64,000 bases of DNA from an uncultured Christensenella sp. (GCA_910578325.1 CAJTQT010000002.1:62001-126000), one strand, 5' to 3'; shown: positions 34,287-42,776, numbered from the stretch's first letter. The notes: a model not told the origin generated them from the letters alone. Made by a program: numbers and translations.

Positions 34287-36317
34287 ATGCTTACTCTCAG
34301 TCAGATAAAGGGCGTAGGCGACGCTACGATAAAAAAGTTGCAGGAACTCGGTATTAAATCGGTTTTTGAACTTTTTTCTTTTTTACCTACAAAATATATA
34401 GATTTGCAGTCGCCTATAAGCGTCGTTCAGGCACAGGCAGGTGCGTTGAATTTGTTTGAGGGGACGGTCGAAAGAGTCTCATCGGTTTCTTCTCGCGGTA
34501 AACGCGCGTTCTCGGTGAGTTTTTCGGACAATCTCGCGATAGATAAAAAAATTTTTTTTAAAGTTACTTTTTACAATATGCCGTTTTTGCACGATTCTTT
34601 TGAAGTCGGTTGCAAATACAGGTTGTTTGGCAGGCTTTCAAAAGACGAGGGAAAATACCAGATAGTGAATCCGCAACTTGAAAAACTTGACAGAGTTTCG
34701 AAGTTGCAGGGGATTTATACCGTGTATCCGCTTAAAGGAATTATGGGACAGAATGCGTTTAAGAATATAGTGCTGAACGCGATCGATTCCTTGAAAAATA
34801 CCGTATACGAGGGCAGACTCGCAAAAGTTAATTCGGATATGGCGGAGTTGTTTGTGCGCTTGCACTGTCCCGATAATTTGTGCGATGTCGATTCCGCAAT
34901 TGATGCGCTTGCCGCTATAGATATAGCAATAGTGCTGTCAATGTATAGAAAACAACGGAAATTAGATGAAAATAATAGAAAAGTATTCTACAAATTAACA
35001 CAATTTAGAATAGTTGATTATTTTGATTTGCTGCCGTTTGAACTTACAACTTCTCAAAAAACTGCTTGCGAAGAGATTTTGGAATCAATGAATTCTAAAA
35101 AGCACGTTTCGCGCATAGTGAGCGGAGACGTCGGTAGCGGCAAAACCGCCGTAGCGTTTTTCGCTATGATAGCGGCGGCAAAAGGCGGAAGGCAGTCGGC
35201 TCTTATGGCGCCTACCGAAATACTTGCAAAACAGCACGCGGAAAAATTCAGACATTTAGCGGAAAATGCAGGTATCAACTTTGCATTGCTCACGTCGTCA
35301 ACGCCGCAAATGGAAAGGCGATTTATCGAGGACGGTCTTAAAGACGGCAGTATTTCTTGCGTGATTGGAACGCAATCTATTATATCACAAACGGTTGAAT
35401 ATAAGGATCTGGCTTTTGGAATAATCGACGAACAGCACCGTTTCGGAGTGAACGAGCGGCGTATGCTCGAAAGCAAAGGGGCAAAGGATATTCTATCCTT
35501 GACTGCAACGCCTATTCCGAGGTCTATGGCGCTGACTTTTTATGACGATATTGACATATCTGTAATAGAAAAGAGGGAAAGCGCGGCTACAAACGTAGAA
35601 ACTCTGCCTGTGGAGAGCATAGATGTCGGAGTCCAAAAGATAGTCGGCGAATGCCTCCGTGGAAAACAGGCGTTTATTGTGTGCCCCTCGATTGTAGATG
35701 CCGAGGGATATTGTCTTACTTCTATCGAAGGTTTTATGAAAGAATACAGGGGGAGTTTCGAGGGCTTAAAAGTACAGGTTTTACACGGAAAAATGCGCGA
35801 TGAGGAAAAGGACGATGCGATGCGCCGTTTTGCCGACGGCGAAACGGATATTTTAGTTGCAACAACGGTTGTAGAAGTAGGAATAGACACTCTTGCGAGT
35901 GAGATTCTCATTCTGAACGCGGATAGGTTCGGTCTGGCGTCCTTGCATCAGTTGAGAGGGCGAGTGGGCAGAGACGGAAATAAAGCGCATTGCTATGTGC
36001 ACGTAGATAATGCAAGCGATAAGGCTCTGGATCGGTTGGAAGTATTTTGCGCTCATAATGACGGACAGTATCTTGCGGAAGCGGATTTTGCTATGCGTGG
36101 CGCGGGGGATTTTATAGGCGTACGGCAAAGCGGAGCGTCGGTTTCCCCTATATTCGGATTAAAACTTACCTCGGAGGTTTTAAAAACTGCGAAAGTTTAT
36201 GCCGACAGCAACCTTTCGCAACTCAGCCTCGATGATTTAAGCGCTCTTACACGCAGATCAAAGGCGAGAGTGGATGAGTTTTTGAGTGAAATTGCAAAAG
36301 TAACGCTGAACAGTTAA
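34287..36317 (+). CDS. recG: ATP-dependent DNA helicase RecG
   Basis: 676 residues. It remodels stalled forks and branched intermediates. The N-terminal wedge/OB domain (about 1-230) starts with the typical IKGVGDATIKKLQELGI. Helicase motifs: Walker A SGDVGSGKTAVAF, MAPTEILAKQHAEKF, GTQSIIS, DEQHRFGVNERRML, LTATPIPRSMA, LVATTVVEVGIDT and LHQLRGRVGR. The C-terminal block has ADFAMRGAGDFIGVRQSG. Length and order are typical. It ends the operon before the OLE RNA promoter. Confidence 0.96.
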   Translation: MLTLSQIKGVGDATIKKLQELGIKSVFELFSFLPTKYIDLQSPISVVQAQAGALNLFEGTVERVSSVSSRGKRAFSVSFSDNLAIDKKIFFKVTFYNMPFLHDSFEVGCKYRLFGRLSKDEGKYQIVNPQLEKLDRVSKLQGIYTVYPLKGIMGQNAFKNIVLNAIDSLKNTVYEGRLAKVNSDMAELFVRLHCPDNLCDVDSAIDALAAIDIAIVLSMYRKQRKLDENNRKVFYKLTQFRIVDYFDLLPFELTTSQKTACEEILESMNSKKHVSRIVSGDVGSGKTAVAFFAMIAAAKGGRQSALMAPTEILAKQHAEKFRHLAENAGINFALLTSSTPQMERRFIEDGLKDGSISCVIGTQSIISQTVEYKDLAFGIIDEQHRFGVNERRMLESKGAKDILSLTATPIPRSMALTFYDDIDISVIEKRESAATNVETLPVESIDVGVQKIVGECLRGKQAFIVCPSIVDAEGYCLTSIEGFMKEYRGSFEGLKVQVLHGKMRDEEKDDAMRRFADGETDILVATTVVEVGIDTLASEILILNADRFGLASLHQLRGRVGRDGNKAHCYVHVDNASDKALDRLEVFCAHNDGQYLAEADFAMRGAGDFIGVRQSGASVSPIFGLKLTSEVLKTAKVYADSNLSQLSLDDLSALTRRSKARVDEFLSEIAKVTLNS

Positions 36318-36476
36318 ACGGGAATAAGATTGCGCTTTTCGGGCTTTGTAAAGCGAATTTGTTTGCGATATCGAACATTATTTTTGTAAAAAACTGCTAA
36401 ATTCCATTGATAATTATGCAGTTTAAAGTTAAATTCGCTGTTTGAGCGGCATCCGTAAACGTTTTTTTCTTAATTG

Positions 36477-36504
36477 TTGACATTTTTTAAGTTATTGATA
36501 TAAT
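36477..36504 (+). promoter_or_regulatory. Strong promoter of the OLE RNA
   Basis: TTGACA (36477-36482), a 16-base spacer and TATAAT (36499-36504): both boxes are consensus. Transcription should begin at about 36511-36513, right at the closing stem of the RNA. Confidence 0.85.
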
Positions 36505-36511
36505 AATATAA

Positions 36512-37080
36512 ATGGTGGCGCAGTATTCTAGTCAGATTCCACCGTGCCGGAGACGGGGGTAAAATATCGTCGCAGGGCATATCGATGAAGTTTCTGGTGA
36601 TGGCTTCTTTTGCCCAAATTGGGGCTGTTGCTGGGAGTTAAGGCTTTTGGGCGACTTGCAATGGCATGCAAATCACGACCCAACTGCCGTGGAGACCCAA
36701 CTCGGCAGAAGTGAAAACCTTCTACTGACTGGGGTGAAACCTGTTTATGCGGTGCTTCGGCGCTGTGTACAGTGTAGCCTGCTTTGAGTGATGCGGAGGG
36801 ATTGAAGAACGTGCTCGCGTATGGCCAATACGCCTGCTCGATTGCTTCCTGAAATCCGTGTTGCAAAAAAAGATAAGGTCGGAGGGAATCTGTCAAGGAA
36901 ATCTTCTAGACTGTTCATCGTAGGCAACTTGGGGATTATAGTGTGCACTAAGTGGCGATTCGGTTTTCGCAAGAATGCGCGGAGTAATCGGAAACGTCTT
37001 GCACGGCGACGGCAAGTTTCCGCGTAGGGAAATCCTACCGAACCTAAGGCGCAAGGTTTACCCAAGTTGTTGCCACCACT
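36512..37080 (+). ncRNA. ole: OLE RNA (ornate large extremophilic RNA)
   Basis: A non-coding stretch of about 565 bases with a consensus promoter and a closed structure. The 5' GGTGGC (36514-36519) pairs with GCCACC (37072-37077). CAACTTGGG (36925-36933) pairs with CCCAAGTTG (37061-37069). Local hairpins include GTAGG-GAAA-TCCTAC with a GNRA loop near 37025-37040. No credible ORF with a ribosome site fills it. OLE RNAs are about 600 nt, found in anaerobic and extremophilic Firmicutes, and are encoded directly upstream of the OapA membrane protein within a recN/tlyA/argR neighbourhood; all of this holds here. The RNA binds OapA at the membrane and is linked to Mg2+, alcohol and cold stress. 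Identification is by context and size; a covariance search was not possible. Confidence 0.8.
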
Positions 37081-37153
37081 CAAAAATTCAAGCATACGGC
37101 AGGGCTTTATGCAACTGCATACAAGCCCGAAGCCGTGGCATAAATTTTTGAGT
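37078..37153 (+). repeat. Long hairpin directly after the OLE RNA
   Basis: An 11-bp perfect inverted repeat ACTCAAAAATT (37078-37088) with AATTTTTGAGT (37143-37153). It encloses further pairing: CGGC/GCCG, GGGCTT/AAGCCC and TATGCA/TGCATA. It begins within the OLE 3' closing stem region. There is no T run, so it is not a classical terminator. Confidence 0.7.
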
Positions 37154-37540
37154 GACTACCGCACAAACCATTATGCGCTATCAGAATGAGAGACATTGTA
37201 AAACCGGAAATCGTTTCGCGCAATGATTTGTTTGGTTGGCACGCGTTGCGTGCGGACAAGTGGACAATATGCAAATAGAATACAACTGCGCAAGTTTATG
37301 CACTGCAAACAAGCCCTAAGCCGTGGCATAAATTTTTGAGTAACTACCGCACAAACCATTATGCGCTATCAAAAATAGTGACGTTGTAAACACGGAAATC
37401 GTTTCGCGCAATGATTTGTTTGGTTGGCACGCGTTGCGTGCGGACAAGCGGACAATATGCAAATAGAATACAACTGCGCAAGTTTATGCAACTGCATACA
37501 AGCCCTGGGCCGCAGAATAAATTTTGAGCGACTACCGCGT
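37106..37540 (+). repeat. Tandem repeats of about 188 bp between the OLE RNA and oapA
   Basis: Units begin with TTTATGCA at 37106, 37295 and 37483 (periods 189 and 188). The first two are nearly complete copies; the third stops after about 57 bp, near GACTACCGC at 37532-37540. Each full unit contains CCGTGGCATAAATTTTTGAG, GAAATCGTTTCGCGCAATGA and a short hairpin GCACGC-GTT-GCGTGC. No ribosome site or ORF is supported. The remainder to 37652 shows nothing I can identify. Confidence 0.9.
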
Positions 37541-37652
37541 TGTACGTTGTAAGATTTAAAGTCGAAACGGCGCATACTCTGAATCTGTTATAAATAACAA
37601 TTTTGGAGCTTGTAAATAAGGTAAGAGAGCGGAATCAGGATTTCCGCATATA

Positions 37653-38495
37653 TTGAAAAAAATAGGAAAGGTTATCAATTTGAATACTTTAAACGATAAC
37701 GAAGCCCACAGTACGGAAAACGGACCGTCGGACGACGGCTATTTTTGCGATAATAAGTCTAGACAAGGTGCAATTTCGCGCGTAACGGCGGAATGCGCCC
37801 AGAATTCACAATCGGTTGACGTGCAGAGAAGCACGGATTCCCAACCCGAAGTCAAAAAGAAAAGAGTCAAAAAGAAACGCAATATCTGGTGGTTAAAAGC
37901 AGGTATAATTTCGTTTGTTTTAGCGGGCTTTTTCAGTTTTTTAAGCGAACTCACCGCCTCGGCGGAGCAACTTGTTATAATTGTACTTTTGCTTGCGTTT
38001 CTTATACTTGCCAGTATACTTTTCGACGCGATAGGCGTAGCGGTCACGTCTTGCGACGTCACTCCCATCATATCCATGGCGTCGCGTAAAGTTCACGGCG
38101 CTAAAACGGCTATGTGGCTGGTTAAAAACAGCGGCACGGTTTCGAGTATCTGTAATGACGTTATCGGCGATATTTTCGGTATTATTTCCGGTGCGTGTTC
38201 GGCGGCTTTGGTTATTAAAATCGCGTCGGAGTTGCAGGGCGACTGGCAGAGATGGCTTACTATAATTATATCGGCTATCGTTTCTGCGCTTACGATAGGC
38301 GGAAAGGCGTTTATGAAAAACGTCGCCATAACTAATTCCAAAGATTTTGTTATGTTCGTCGCGCGTCTGCTTGCGGTATTTAATAAGGACGAACGGAAAA
38401 TCCGAAAGAAAGCCAGTATCCAGAAAAAGCAGGATAAACTCAACTCCAAACGTTCGGGCTCGGATAACGACTCCCGCAATGCGGACTCAGAGTAA
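37653..38495 (+). CDS. oapA: OLE-associated membrane protein OapA
   Basis: 280 residues from TTG 37653; a second TTG at 37680, with AGGAAAGG upstream, is an equally possible start. Residues about 1-80 are polar and end in a strongly basic patch (KKKRVKKKR), suited to RNA contact. Four hydrophobic segments follow (about 82-100, 106-131, 168-190, 200-218). The conserved core FDAIGVAVTSCDVTP, then SMASRKVHGAK, then NDVIGDIFG contains the DxxxD pair (Asp169, Asp173) that I recall as functionally important in OapA. Known OapA proteins bind OLE RNA at the membrane and are tied to Mg2+ homeostasis. The gene lies directly after the OLE RNA and before tlyA, the standard position. The long polar N-terminus is more than I recall for Bacillus OapA. 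Confidence 0.85.
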   Translation: MKKIGKVINLNTLNDNEAHSTENGPSDDGYFCDNKSRQGAISRVTAECAQNSQSVDVQRSTDSQPEVKKKRVKKKRNIWWLKAGIISFVLAGFFSFLSELTASAEQLVIIVLLLAFLILASILFDAIGVAVTSCDVTPIISMASRKVHGAKTAMWLVKNSGTVSSICNDVIGDIFGIISGACSAALVIKIASELQGDWQRWLTIIISAIVSALTIGGKAFMKNVAITNSKDFVMFVARLLAVFNKDERKIRKKASIQKKQDKLNSKRSGSDNDSRNADSE

Positions 38496-38504
38496 TTATT
38501 ATAT

Positions 38505-39221
38505 ATGAGACTGGATCGGTTTATTTTAGGAAAATTCGATTTGCGGTCGCGTACTTTCGCGGAGAATCTGATACTTACAGGCAGCGTTAATGTCAATGGA
38601 AAGACTGTTGTAAAACCCGCATTTTCGGTTGCCGACGGAGATGTTGTCGAGATTTTGGATAACGATGATTTTGCGTCGCAAGGCGCATATAAGTTGGAAG
38701 AGGCGTTTAAACTTTTCAATCTGAATATTCAAAACAAAATATGCGCAGATATAGGCTGTTCGAACGGCGGATTTACCGACTGCCTTTTGCGGCACGGAGC
38801 AAAAAAAGTGTTTGCAGTAGACGTTGCAGAATGTGCCTTGCCCGAATTGTTGCTTGACGGTGGAAAGGTGGAATTTGTAAGAGCCAACGCAAGGTCGTTA
38901 CCTGCGGATTTTCCCGCCGCGGAATTTGTGTGTTCCGACGTAAGTTTTATATCTTTGCGGCTGGTCTTACCTGAGATTTTAAGGATTATGGCGAATGGAA
39001 GCGATGCGGTTGTTCTGGTCAAACCTCAGTTTGAACTTGACAGAGCCGCTTTAGGCAAGAGCGGTATAGTTAAAGATGAAAAGTTGCGTCTGCGCGCTTT
39101 GGAGGGAATAAAAACGTTTGCGGTGCAGAGTGGGTTTGAGATACTTGATACTGCGGTTTCTCCGATTCGATATCAGAATAAAAATATAGAGTATTTATTA
39201 CATTTAAAAAAGCCTCTTTAA
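38505..39221 (+). CDS. tlyA: TlyA-family rRNA 2'-O-methyltransferase
   Basis: 238 residues. An N-terminal S4 RNA-binding domain (LDRFILGKFDLRSRTFAENLILTGSVNVNGKTVVKP) is followed by an FtsJ-type methyltransferase fold with the SAM motif ADIGCSNGGFTDCLLRHGA. TlyA methylates the 2'-O of rRNA cytidines; the Bacillus homologue YqxC sits in the same cluster. It starts 9 bases after oapA, with only a weak ribosome site, so translation is probably coupled to oapA. A weak hairpin AAAGCCT/GGGCTTT overlaps its stop. Confidence 0.93.
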   Translation: MRLDRFILGKFDLRSRTFAENLILTGSVNVNGKTVVKPAFSVADGDVVEILDNDDFASQGAYKLEEAFKLFNLNIQNKICADIGCSNGGFTDCLLRHGAKKVFAVDVAECALPELLLDGGKVEFVRANARSLPADFPAAEFVCSDVSFISLRLVLPEILRIMANGSDAVVLVKPQFELDRAALGKSGIVKDEKLRLRALEGIKTFAVQSGFEILDTAVSPIRYQNKNIEYLLHLKKPL

Positions 39222-39369
39222 GGGCTTTGTGAGTTAGGTGCTTTGTTTTGACGCGGTTGATGATTATGGTGAAGAGGGCGGATTTCTTATTGCGATAGAC
39301 TTATTCAGGCGAGTTGCCTTTGTAAAATTTAAGCCTGTTAATACGGATTAAAATCAAACAAAACTTACA
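39222..39369. other. Intergenic stretch with no identified feature
   Basis: Between tlyA and the small minus-strand gene I see no ORF with a ribosome site, no clear promoter and only a weak AGGC/GCCT hairpin. Confidence 0.4.
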
Positions 39370-39492
39370 TCAGCCTTTTTTCTTTGTTTTAAAAATAAAC
39401 ACTACCAAAATGATAATGCCGATTATAGAACCCGACAGCGCGGCGACTATTTTGACCGCTGTTTCAGATATTGCAAGAAGTGAATTTATCAT
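39370..39492 (-). CDS. 40-residue single-span membrane peptide
   Basis: The peptide starts MINSLLAISETAVKIVAALS, continues with a hydrophobic helix (GSIIGIIILVVFIF) and ends KTKKKG, an N-out/C-in single-span pattern. The start at 39492 is favoured because a promoter, TTGCCA-17-TATATT, ends six bases before it, so the mRNA would be leaderless. An in-frame TTG 20 codons upstream lies before that promoter's start point. It is transcribed against its neighbours tlyA and nadK. Its small size, single span and basic tail resemble small regulatory or toxin-like membrane peptides, but there is no antitoxin RNA or partner that I can see. Function unknown. Confidence 0.55.
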   Translation of the reverse strand: MINSLLAISETAVKIVAALSGSIIGIIILVVFIFKTKKKG

Positions 39493-39498
39493 AACAAA

Positions 39499-39527
39499 AA
39501 TATAACATATTGTCGTCGGTGTGGCAA
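39499..39527 (-). promoter_or_regulatory. Promoter of the 40-residue membrane peptide
   Basis: On the minus strand TTGCCA (39527-39522), a 17-base spacer and TATATT (39504-39499). The ATG begins at 39492, where transcription should start. Confidence 0.65.
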
Positions 39528-39619
39528 TATTTATTTTTATTTCGGGAGACAAACGTATTTTAATGCATAAAATACTGAATAAAAATTATACATTATTTTT
39601 AGAATTATGCACTGATTGC

Positions 39620-39648
39620 TTGTATATTTAAGTAAATTAGTGTATAAT
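39620..39648 (+). promoter_or_regulatory. Promoter of nadK-argR-recN
   Basis: TTGTAT (39620-39625), a 17-base spacer and TATAAT (39643-39648), 24 bases before the nadK ATG. Confidence 0.75.
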
Positions 39649-39672
39649 ACCAAAGTTGTATACAGGATAAAT

Positions 39673-40473
39673 ATGAAAATAGCCGTTGTGACAAAACCGA
39701 ATACAGAAAATCACAAGACGCGTTTAGGCGTTATTTCAGAGTTGGAAAACATGCGCGGATGCGAAACGGTAGTGTGTGAAAATGCCGATTCGATTCCGAG
39801 CGACGCGGACAGAGTTCTGGTTTTCGGCGGCGACGGAACGATGCTCGATGCCGTCAGGGCTGTCAGCGGAAGCGGTACAGCAGTGCTGGGGGTAAATCTC
39901 GGCAACCTCGGTTTTATGACGTCTTTTGAGCAAGATGCAAATCCGAAATCCGTTGCGGACGCTATTTTATGCGACGAGTTCAAATGTCGGACTCTGCTCG
40001 AAGTTAAGGTCGACGAACACGCATACGACGCTTTGAACGAAGTGGTGGTAAAGTCGGAGGGGACGCGACCCATTTCGCTGGACGTATTTGTTGACGGAAG
40101 ATTTGTCGACAGTTTTCACAGCGACGGCATAATTGTTTCCACTCCTGCGGGCTCAACGGCGTATTCGCTTTCGGCGGGCGGTCCGGTGCTTGCTCCGAAC
40201 GTGGATGCGTTTGTGATAAATCCGATATGCGCGCACTCTTTGCATTCGCGTCCTCTTGTAATAAGCGCGAATTCAAAAGTATCCGTTCGTGTCGCGGGAG
40301 ACTGCCGCGCAACAGTTTCTGTTGACGGATATTTTAACGGAACACTTGAAAAAGGCGGTTGCGTCGACGTGCGCAAATCGGAACGCACGGCAAAATTTGT
40401 CGATGCCGGCGATGAAAATTTTTATGGAAAACTGTTGCGAAAGATGAATAGATGGGGCACAACGCTCCGATAA
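39673..40473 (+). CDS. nadK: NAD kinase
   Basis: 266 residues from ATG 39673, with AGGA at a 5-base distance; upstream in-frame TTG starts lie before the promoter's start point. It phosphorylates NAD to NADP. The family motif GGDGTMLDA, then GVNLGNLGFMT and the NEVVVKSEG block are present, as is the SDGIIVSTPAGSTAYSLSAGGP signature. The order tlyA-nadK-argR-recN matches many Clostridia and Bacilli. Confidence 0.96.
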   Translation: MKIAVVTKPNTENHKTRLGVISELENMRGCETVVCENADSIPSDADRVLVFGGDGTMLDAVRAVSGSGTAVLGVNLGNLGFMTSFEQDANPKSVADAILCDEFKCRTLLEVKVDEHAYDALNEVVVKSEGTRPISLDVFVDGRFVDSFHSDGIIVSTPAGSTAYSLSAGGPVLAPNVDAFVINPICAHSLHSRPLVISANSKVSVRVAGDCRATVSVDGYFNGTLEKGGCVDVRKSERTAKFVDAGDENFYGKLLRKMNRWGTTLR

Positions 40474-40501
40474 AAATATCAGGGGAAGGATAAGGTGAAT
40501 T

Positions 40502-40969
40502 ATGACAAGAGCAAACAGACAGATTAAGATTTTGGACATCATTTCCAAACACGACATTGACACTCAGGAGGAACTGGTCGAACAACTCAAACAAGAGGGC
40601 TTTAACATTACGCAGGCTACCATTTCGCGGGATATCAAGGATATGGGCATAATAAAGACTCTTGCTTCCGACGGAAGACATTATAAATATGCCGTACAGC
40701 GCACGAAAGAATCTTCGGTATCGGATAAGTTCCTCAATATGTTCAAGAATACGGTGCTGTCCATTCGCAGTTCGCACAATCTTGTGGTTTTAAAGACGGA
40801 AGTCGGCAGCGCGGGGCCTGCGGCGGAACTGATAGACAAACTCAACTATGAAGAGGTTTTGGGCGTAATTGCCGGCGACAACACTATTTTCGTCGCAATA
40901 GACAAAGTGGAAAATACGGACACCATACGGGAAAGACTTGAAGATTTGCTGGATTCCTCAAAATATTGA
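40502..40969 (+). CDS. argR: Arginine repressor ArgR
   Basis: 155 residues, the family size. The N-terminal winged helix includes TQEELVEQLKQEGFNITQATISRDIKDM, and the C-terminal part has GDNTIFVAIDK of the arginine-binding hexamer domain. It senses arginine and represses its synthesis. AAGGTGA precedes the ATG. It sits between nadK and recN, its usual Firmicutes position (ahrC-recN in Bacillus), even though no arginine genes adjoin it. Confidence 0.96.
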   Translation: MTRANRQIKILDIISKHDIDTQEELVEQLKQEGFNITQATISRDIKDMGIIKTLASDGRHYKYAVQRTKESSVSDKFLNMFKNTVLSIRSSHNLVVLKTEVGSAGPAAELIDKLNYEEVLGVIAGDNTIFVAIDKVENTDTIRERLEDLLDSSKY

Positions 40970-40988
40970 TTGATTTTCAGAGGCGGAT

Positions 40989-42680
40989 ATGCTCAGACAA
41001 TTATGTATTGAAAACGTTGCGCTTATCGATAAACTCGAATTGACTTTGCGCGACGGGCTCAACATACTCAGCGGCGAAACGGGCGCAGGTAAGTCGATTA
41101 TAATCGACTCGCTCAATTTTGTACTCGGCGAAAGGGCGGATAAATCGCTTATTCGTTACGGTACGGATTTTGCTGTGGTGCAGGCTGTCTTCGATGAGTA
41201 TCTGAATCCGCAGATTTCCGAATATCTTGACAGCGTCGGAGTTGAAGCCGAAGATATTCTTATATTGCGCCGCAAAATGACGGTAGAAGGAAAAAACGAG
41301 TGCAGAATCAACGGGAGAGTTGCTACGCTTTCCATTCTTAAAGGTCTTACGGAACTGCTTGTAGATATTCACGGTCAGCACGAGCATCAGTCGCTTCTTA
41401 AAAGTTCTAACCATATCAAGTTGCTTGACAATATAGGAGAGAGTGAAATCCATTCTGCGAAAGACGGCGTTGCGGCAGAATTTTCGAAGTATTCCGCATT
41501 TAAACGCGAACTGTCTCAATACGGAGACGGTGCGGAGCGTGAAAGAAGACTTGATATATTAAATTATCAGATTGAAGAAATAGAGCGTGTAAACGTTGAA
41601 GACGGAGAAGAGGAATCTTTGCTTGCACAGCGTAAACGTATCCGCAATACAGAAAAGATACTATCGGCTTTGCAAACGGCAAAGTCGGCGTTGGACGGGT
41701 ATGACGGAGGCGGAGTAAGCAGAGACTTGAAAAACGCGTCCGTTACGCTTAATACAATCGCATCTTTCGACGACGGCATTCCGTCTCTTTGCGACAGACT
41801 TAGCAGTGCGAGGCTGGAAGTGGATGACATAAGCGAAACTCTGTCCGATATGCTTGAAAAACTTGATTTTGACAGCCGTTCGGCTGATAAGGTTGAGGAA
41901 AGGCTAGATGAGGTTCGCAACGTTCTGCGTAAGTATGGCGGCGACTATGAGTCAATGCAGTCTTTTTACGAAAGAGCGAAAGGCGAGGCGGAGATGCTGG
42001 CAAATGCAGGCGACAGAGTCGCTTTGCTGGAAAACGAAATAAAGTGTTCGGCTGGAAAGTTGCTTGAAAATGCCGAAAAACTTACCGCGTTGAGAAGGAA
42101 AGTCGGGGACAAATTCGAAAAGTCGATGATAAGCGAACTCGGCGATTTGGGTATGGGCGGTTCGACGTTTAAAGTGGATATAAAGTCCGCAGTCGATGTC
42201 GACGGTATAAGCGCGGATGGCGCGGATTCGGTTGAGTTTTTGATTTCGCCAAACGTGGGCGAGCCGTTAAAGCCGCTTGCAAAGATTATATCCGGCGGAG
42301 AGATGTCCAGATTTATGCTTGCGCTTAAAAATATATCCGCGCACGTCGACGGCATAGGCACTATGGTGTTCGATGAGATCGATACAGGTATTTCAGGAAA
42401 TATTTCTGCAATCGTATCAGAAAAACTGTGCAATATATCGAGACGAAGACAGGTTATAGCCGTCACGCATATGCCGAGTCTTGCGGCTATGGCGGATAGC
42501 CATTATCTTATATCGAAATCCACGGTGAACGGAAAAACTCTTACCAGGGTTGATTTGCTTGAAGACGATACGGAAGAAGTTGCGCGCCTTATAGGCGGCA
42601 ACGATTACAGTAAATTCGCCGTTCCTCACGCGCAGGAAATGAAAGCGTGGGCTGAAAGGTATAAAATAGGTCTGAAATAA
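40989..42680 (+). CDS. recN: DNA repair protein RecN
   Basis: 563 residues. An SMC-like ATPase acting at double-strand breaks. Walker A GETGAGKSIIIDSLNFVLG (about 33-51), HGQHEHQSLL (Q-loop region), a central coiled-coil span rich in Glu/Lys, signature ISGGEMSRFMLALK, Walker B TMVFDEIDTGISG and the His-loop QVIAVTHMPSLAAMAD are all present. It ends the nadK-argR-recN operon, followed by a strong terminator. Confidence 0.96.
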   Translation: MLRQLCIENVALIDKLELTLRDGLNILSGETGAGKSIIIDSLNFVLGERADKSLIRYGTDFAVVQAVFDEYLNPQISEYLDSVGVEAEDILILRRKMTVEGKNECRINGRVATLSILKGLTELLVDIHGQHEHQSLLKSSNHIKLLDNIGESEIHSAKDGVAAEFSKYSAFKRELSQYGDGAERERRLDILNYQIEEIERVNVEDGEEESLLAQRKRIRNTEKILSALQTAKSALDGYDGGGVSRDLKNASVTLNTIASFDDGIPSLCDRLSSARLEVDDISETLSDMLEKLDFDSRSADKVEERLDEVRNVLRKYGGDYESMQSFYERAKGEAEMLANAGDRVALLENEIKCSAGKLLENAEKLTALRRKVGDKFEKSMISELGDLGMGGSTFKVDIKSAVDVDGISADGADSVEFLISPNVGEPLKPLAKIISGGEMSRFMLALKNISAHVDGIGTMVFDEIDTGISGNISAIVSEKLCNISRRRQVIAVTHMPSLAAMADSHYLISKSTVNGKTLTRVDLLEDDTEEVARLIGGNDYSKFAVPHAQEMKAWAERYKIGLK

Positions 42681-42751
42681 ACGTTATTGAATTTAAATTC
42701 TATTACTTTATATCGAGTTGATATAGCATTGAAAATTGCAAGTTATAAAAG

Positions 42752-42776
42752 AAACGGCAGTGCATTGCCGTTTTTT
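42752..42776 (+). terminator. Intrinsic terminator after recN (bidirectional)
   Basis: Stem AAACGGCA / TGCCGTTT with a 6-base loop and TTTTTT. On the minus strand it is followed by CTTTTAT, so it may also stop transcripts from the rnpB side. Confidence 0.9.

Noticed and set aside
36512..37080. tmRNA (ssrA) or a group II intron as identity of the large RNA
   Set aside because: There is no tRNA-like CCA end or tag-peptide frame, and no reverse transcriptase or domain V hairpin. The OapA gene directly downstream fits OLE.
36528..37095. Short open frames within the OLE RNA region
   Set aside because: They lack ribosome sites, overlap one another on both strands and lie in a region with long-range RNA pairing and its own consensus promoter.
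37106..37540. CRISPR array
   Set aside because: The units are about 188 bp and similar throughout, with no unique spacers and no cas genes.
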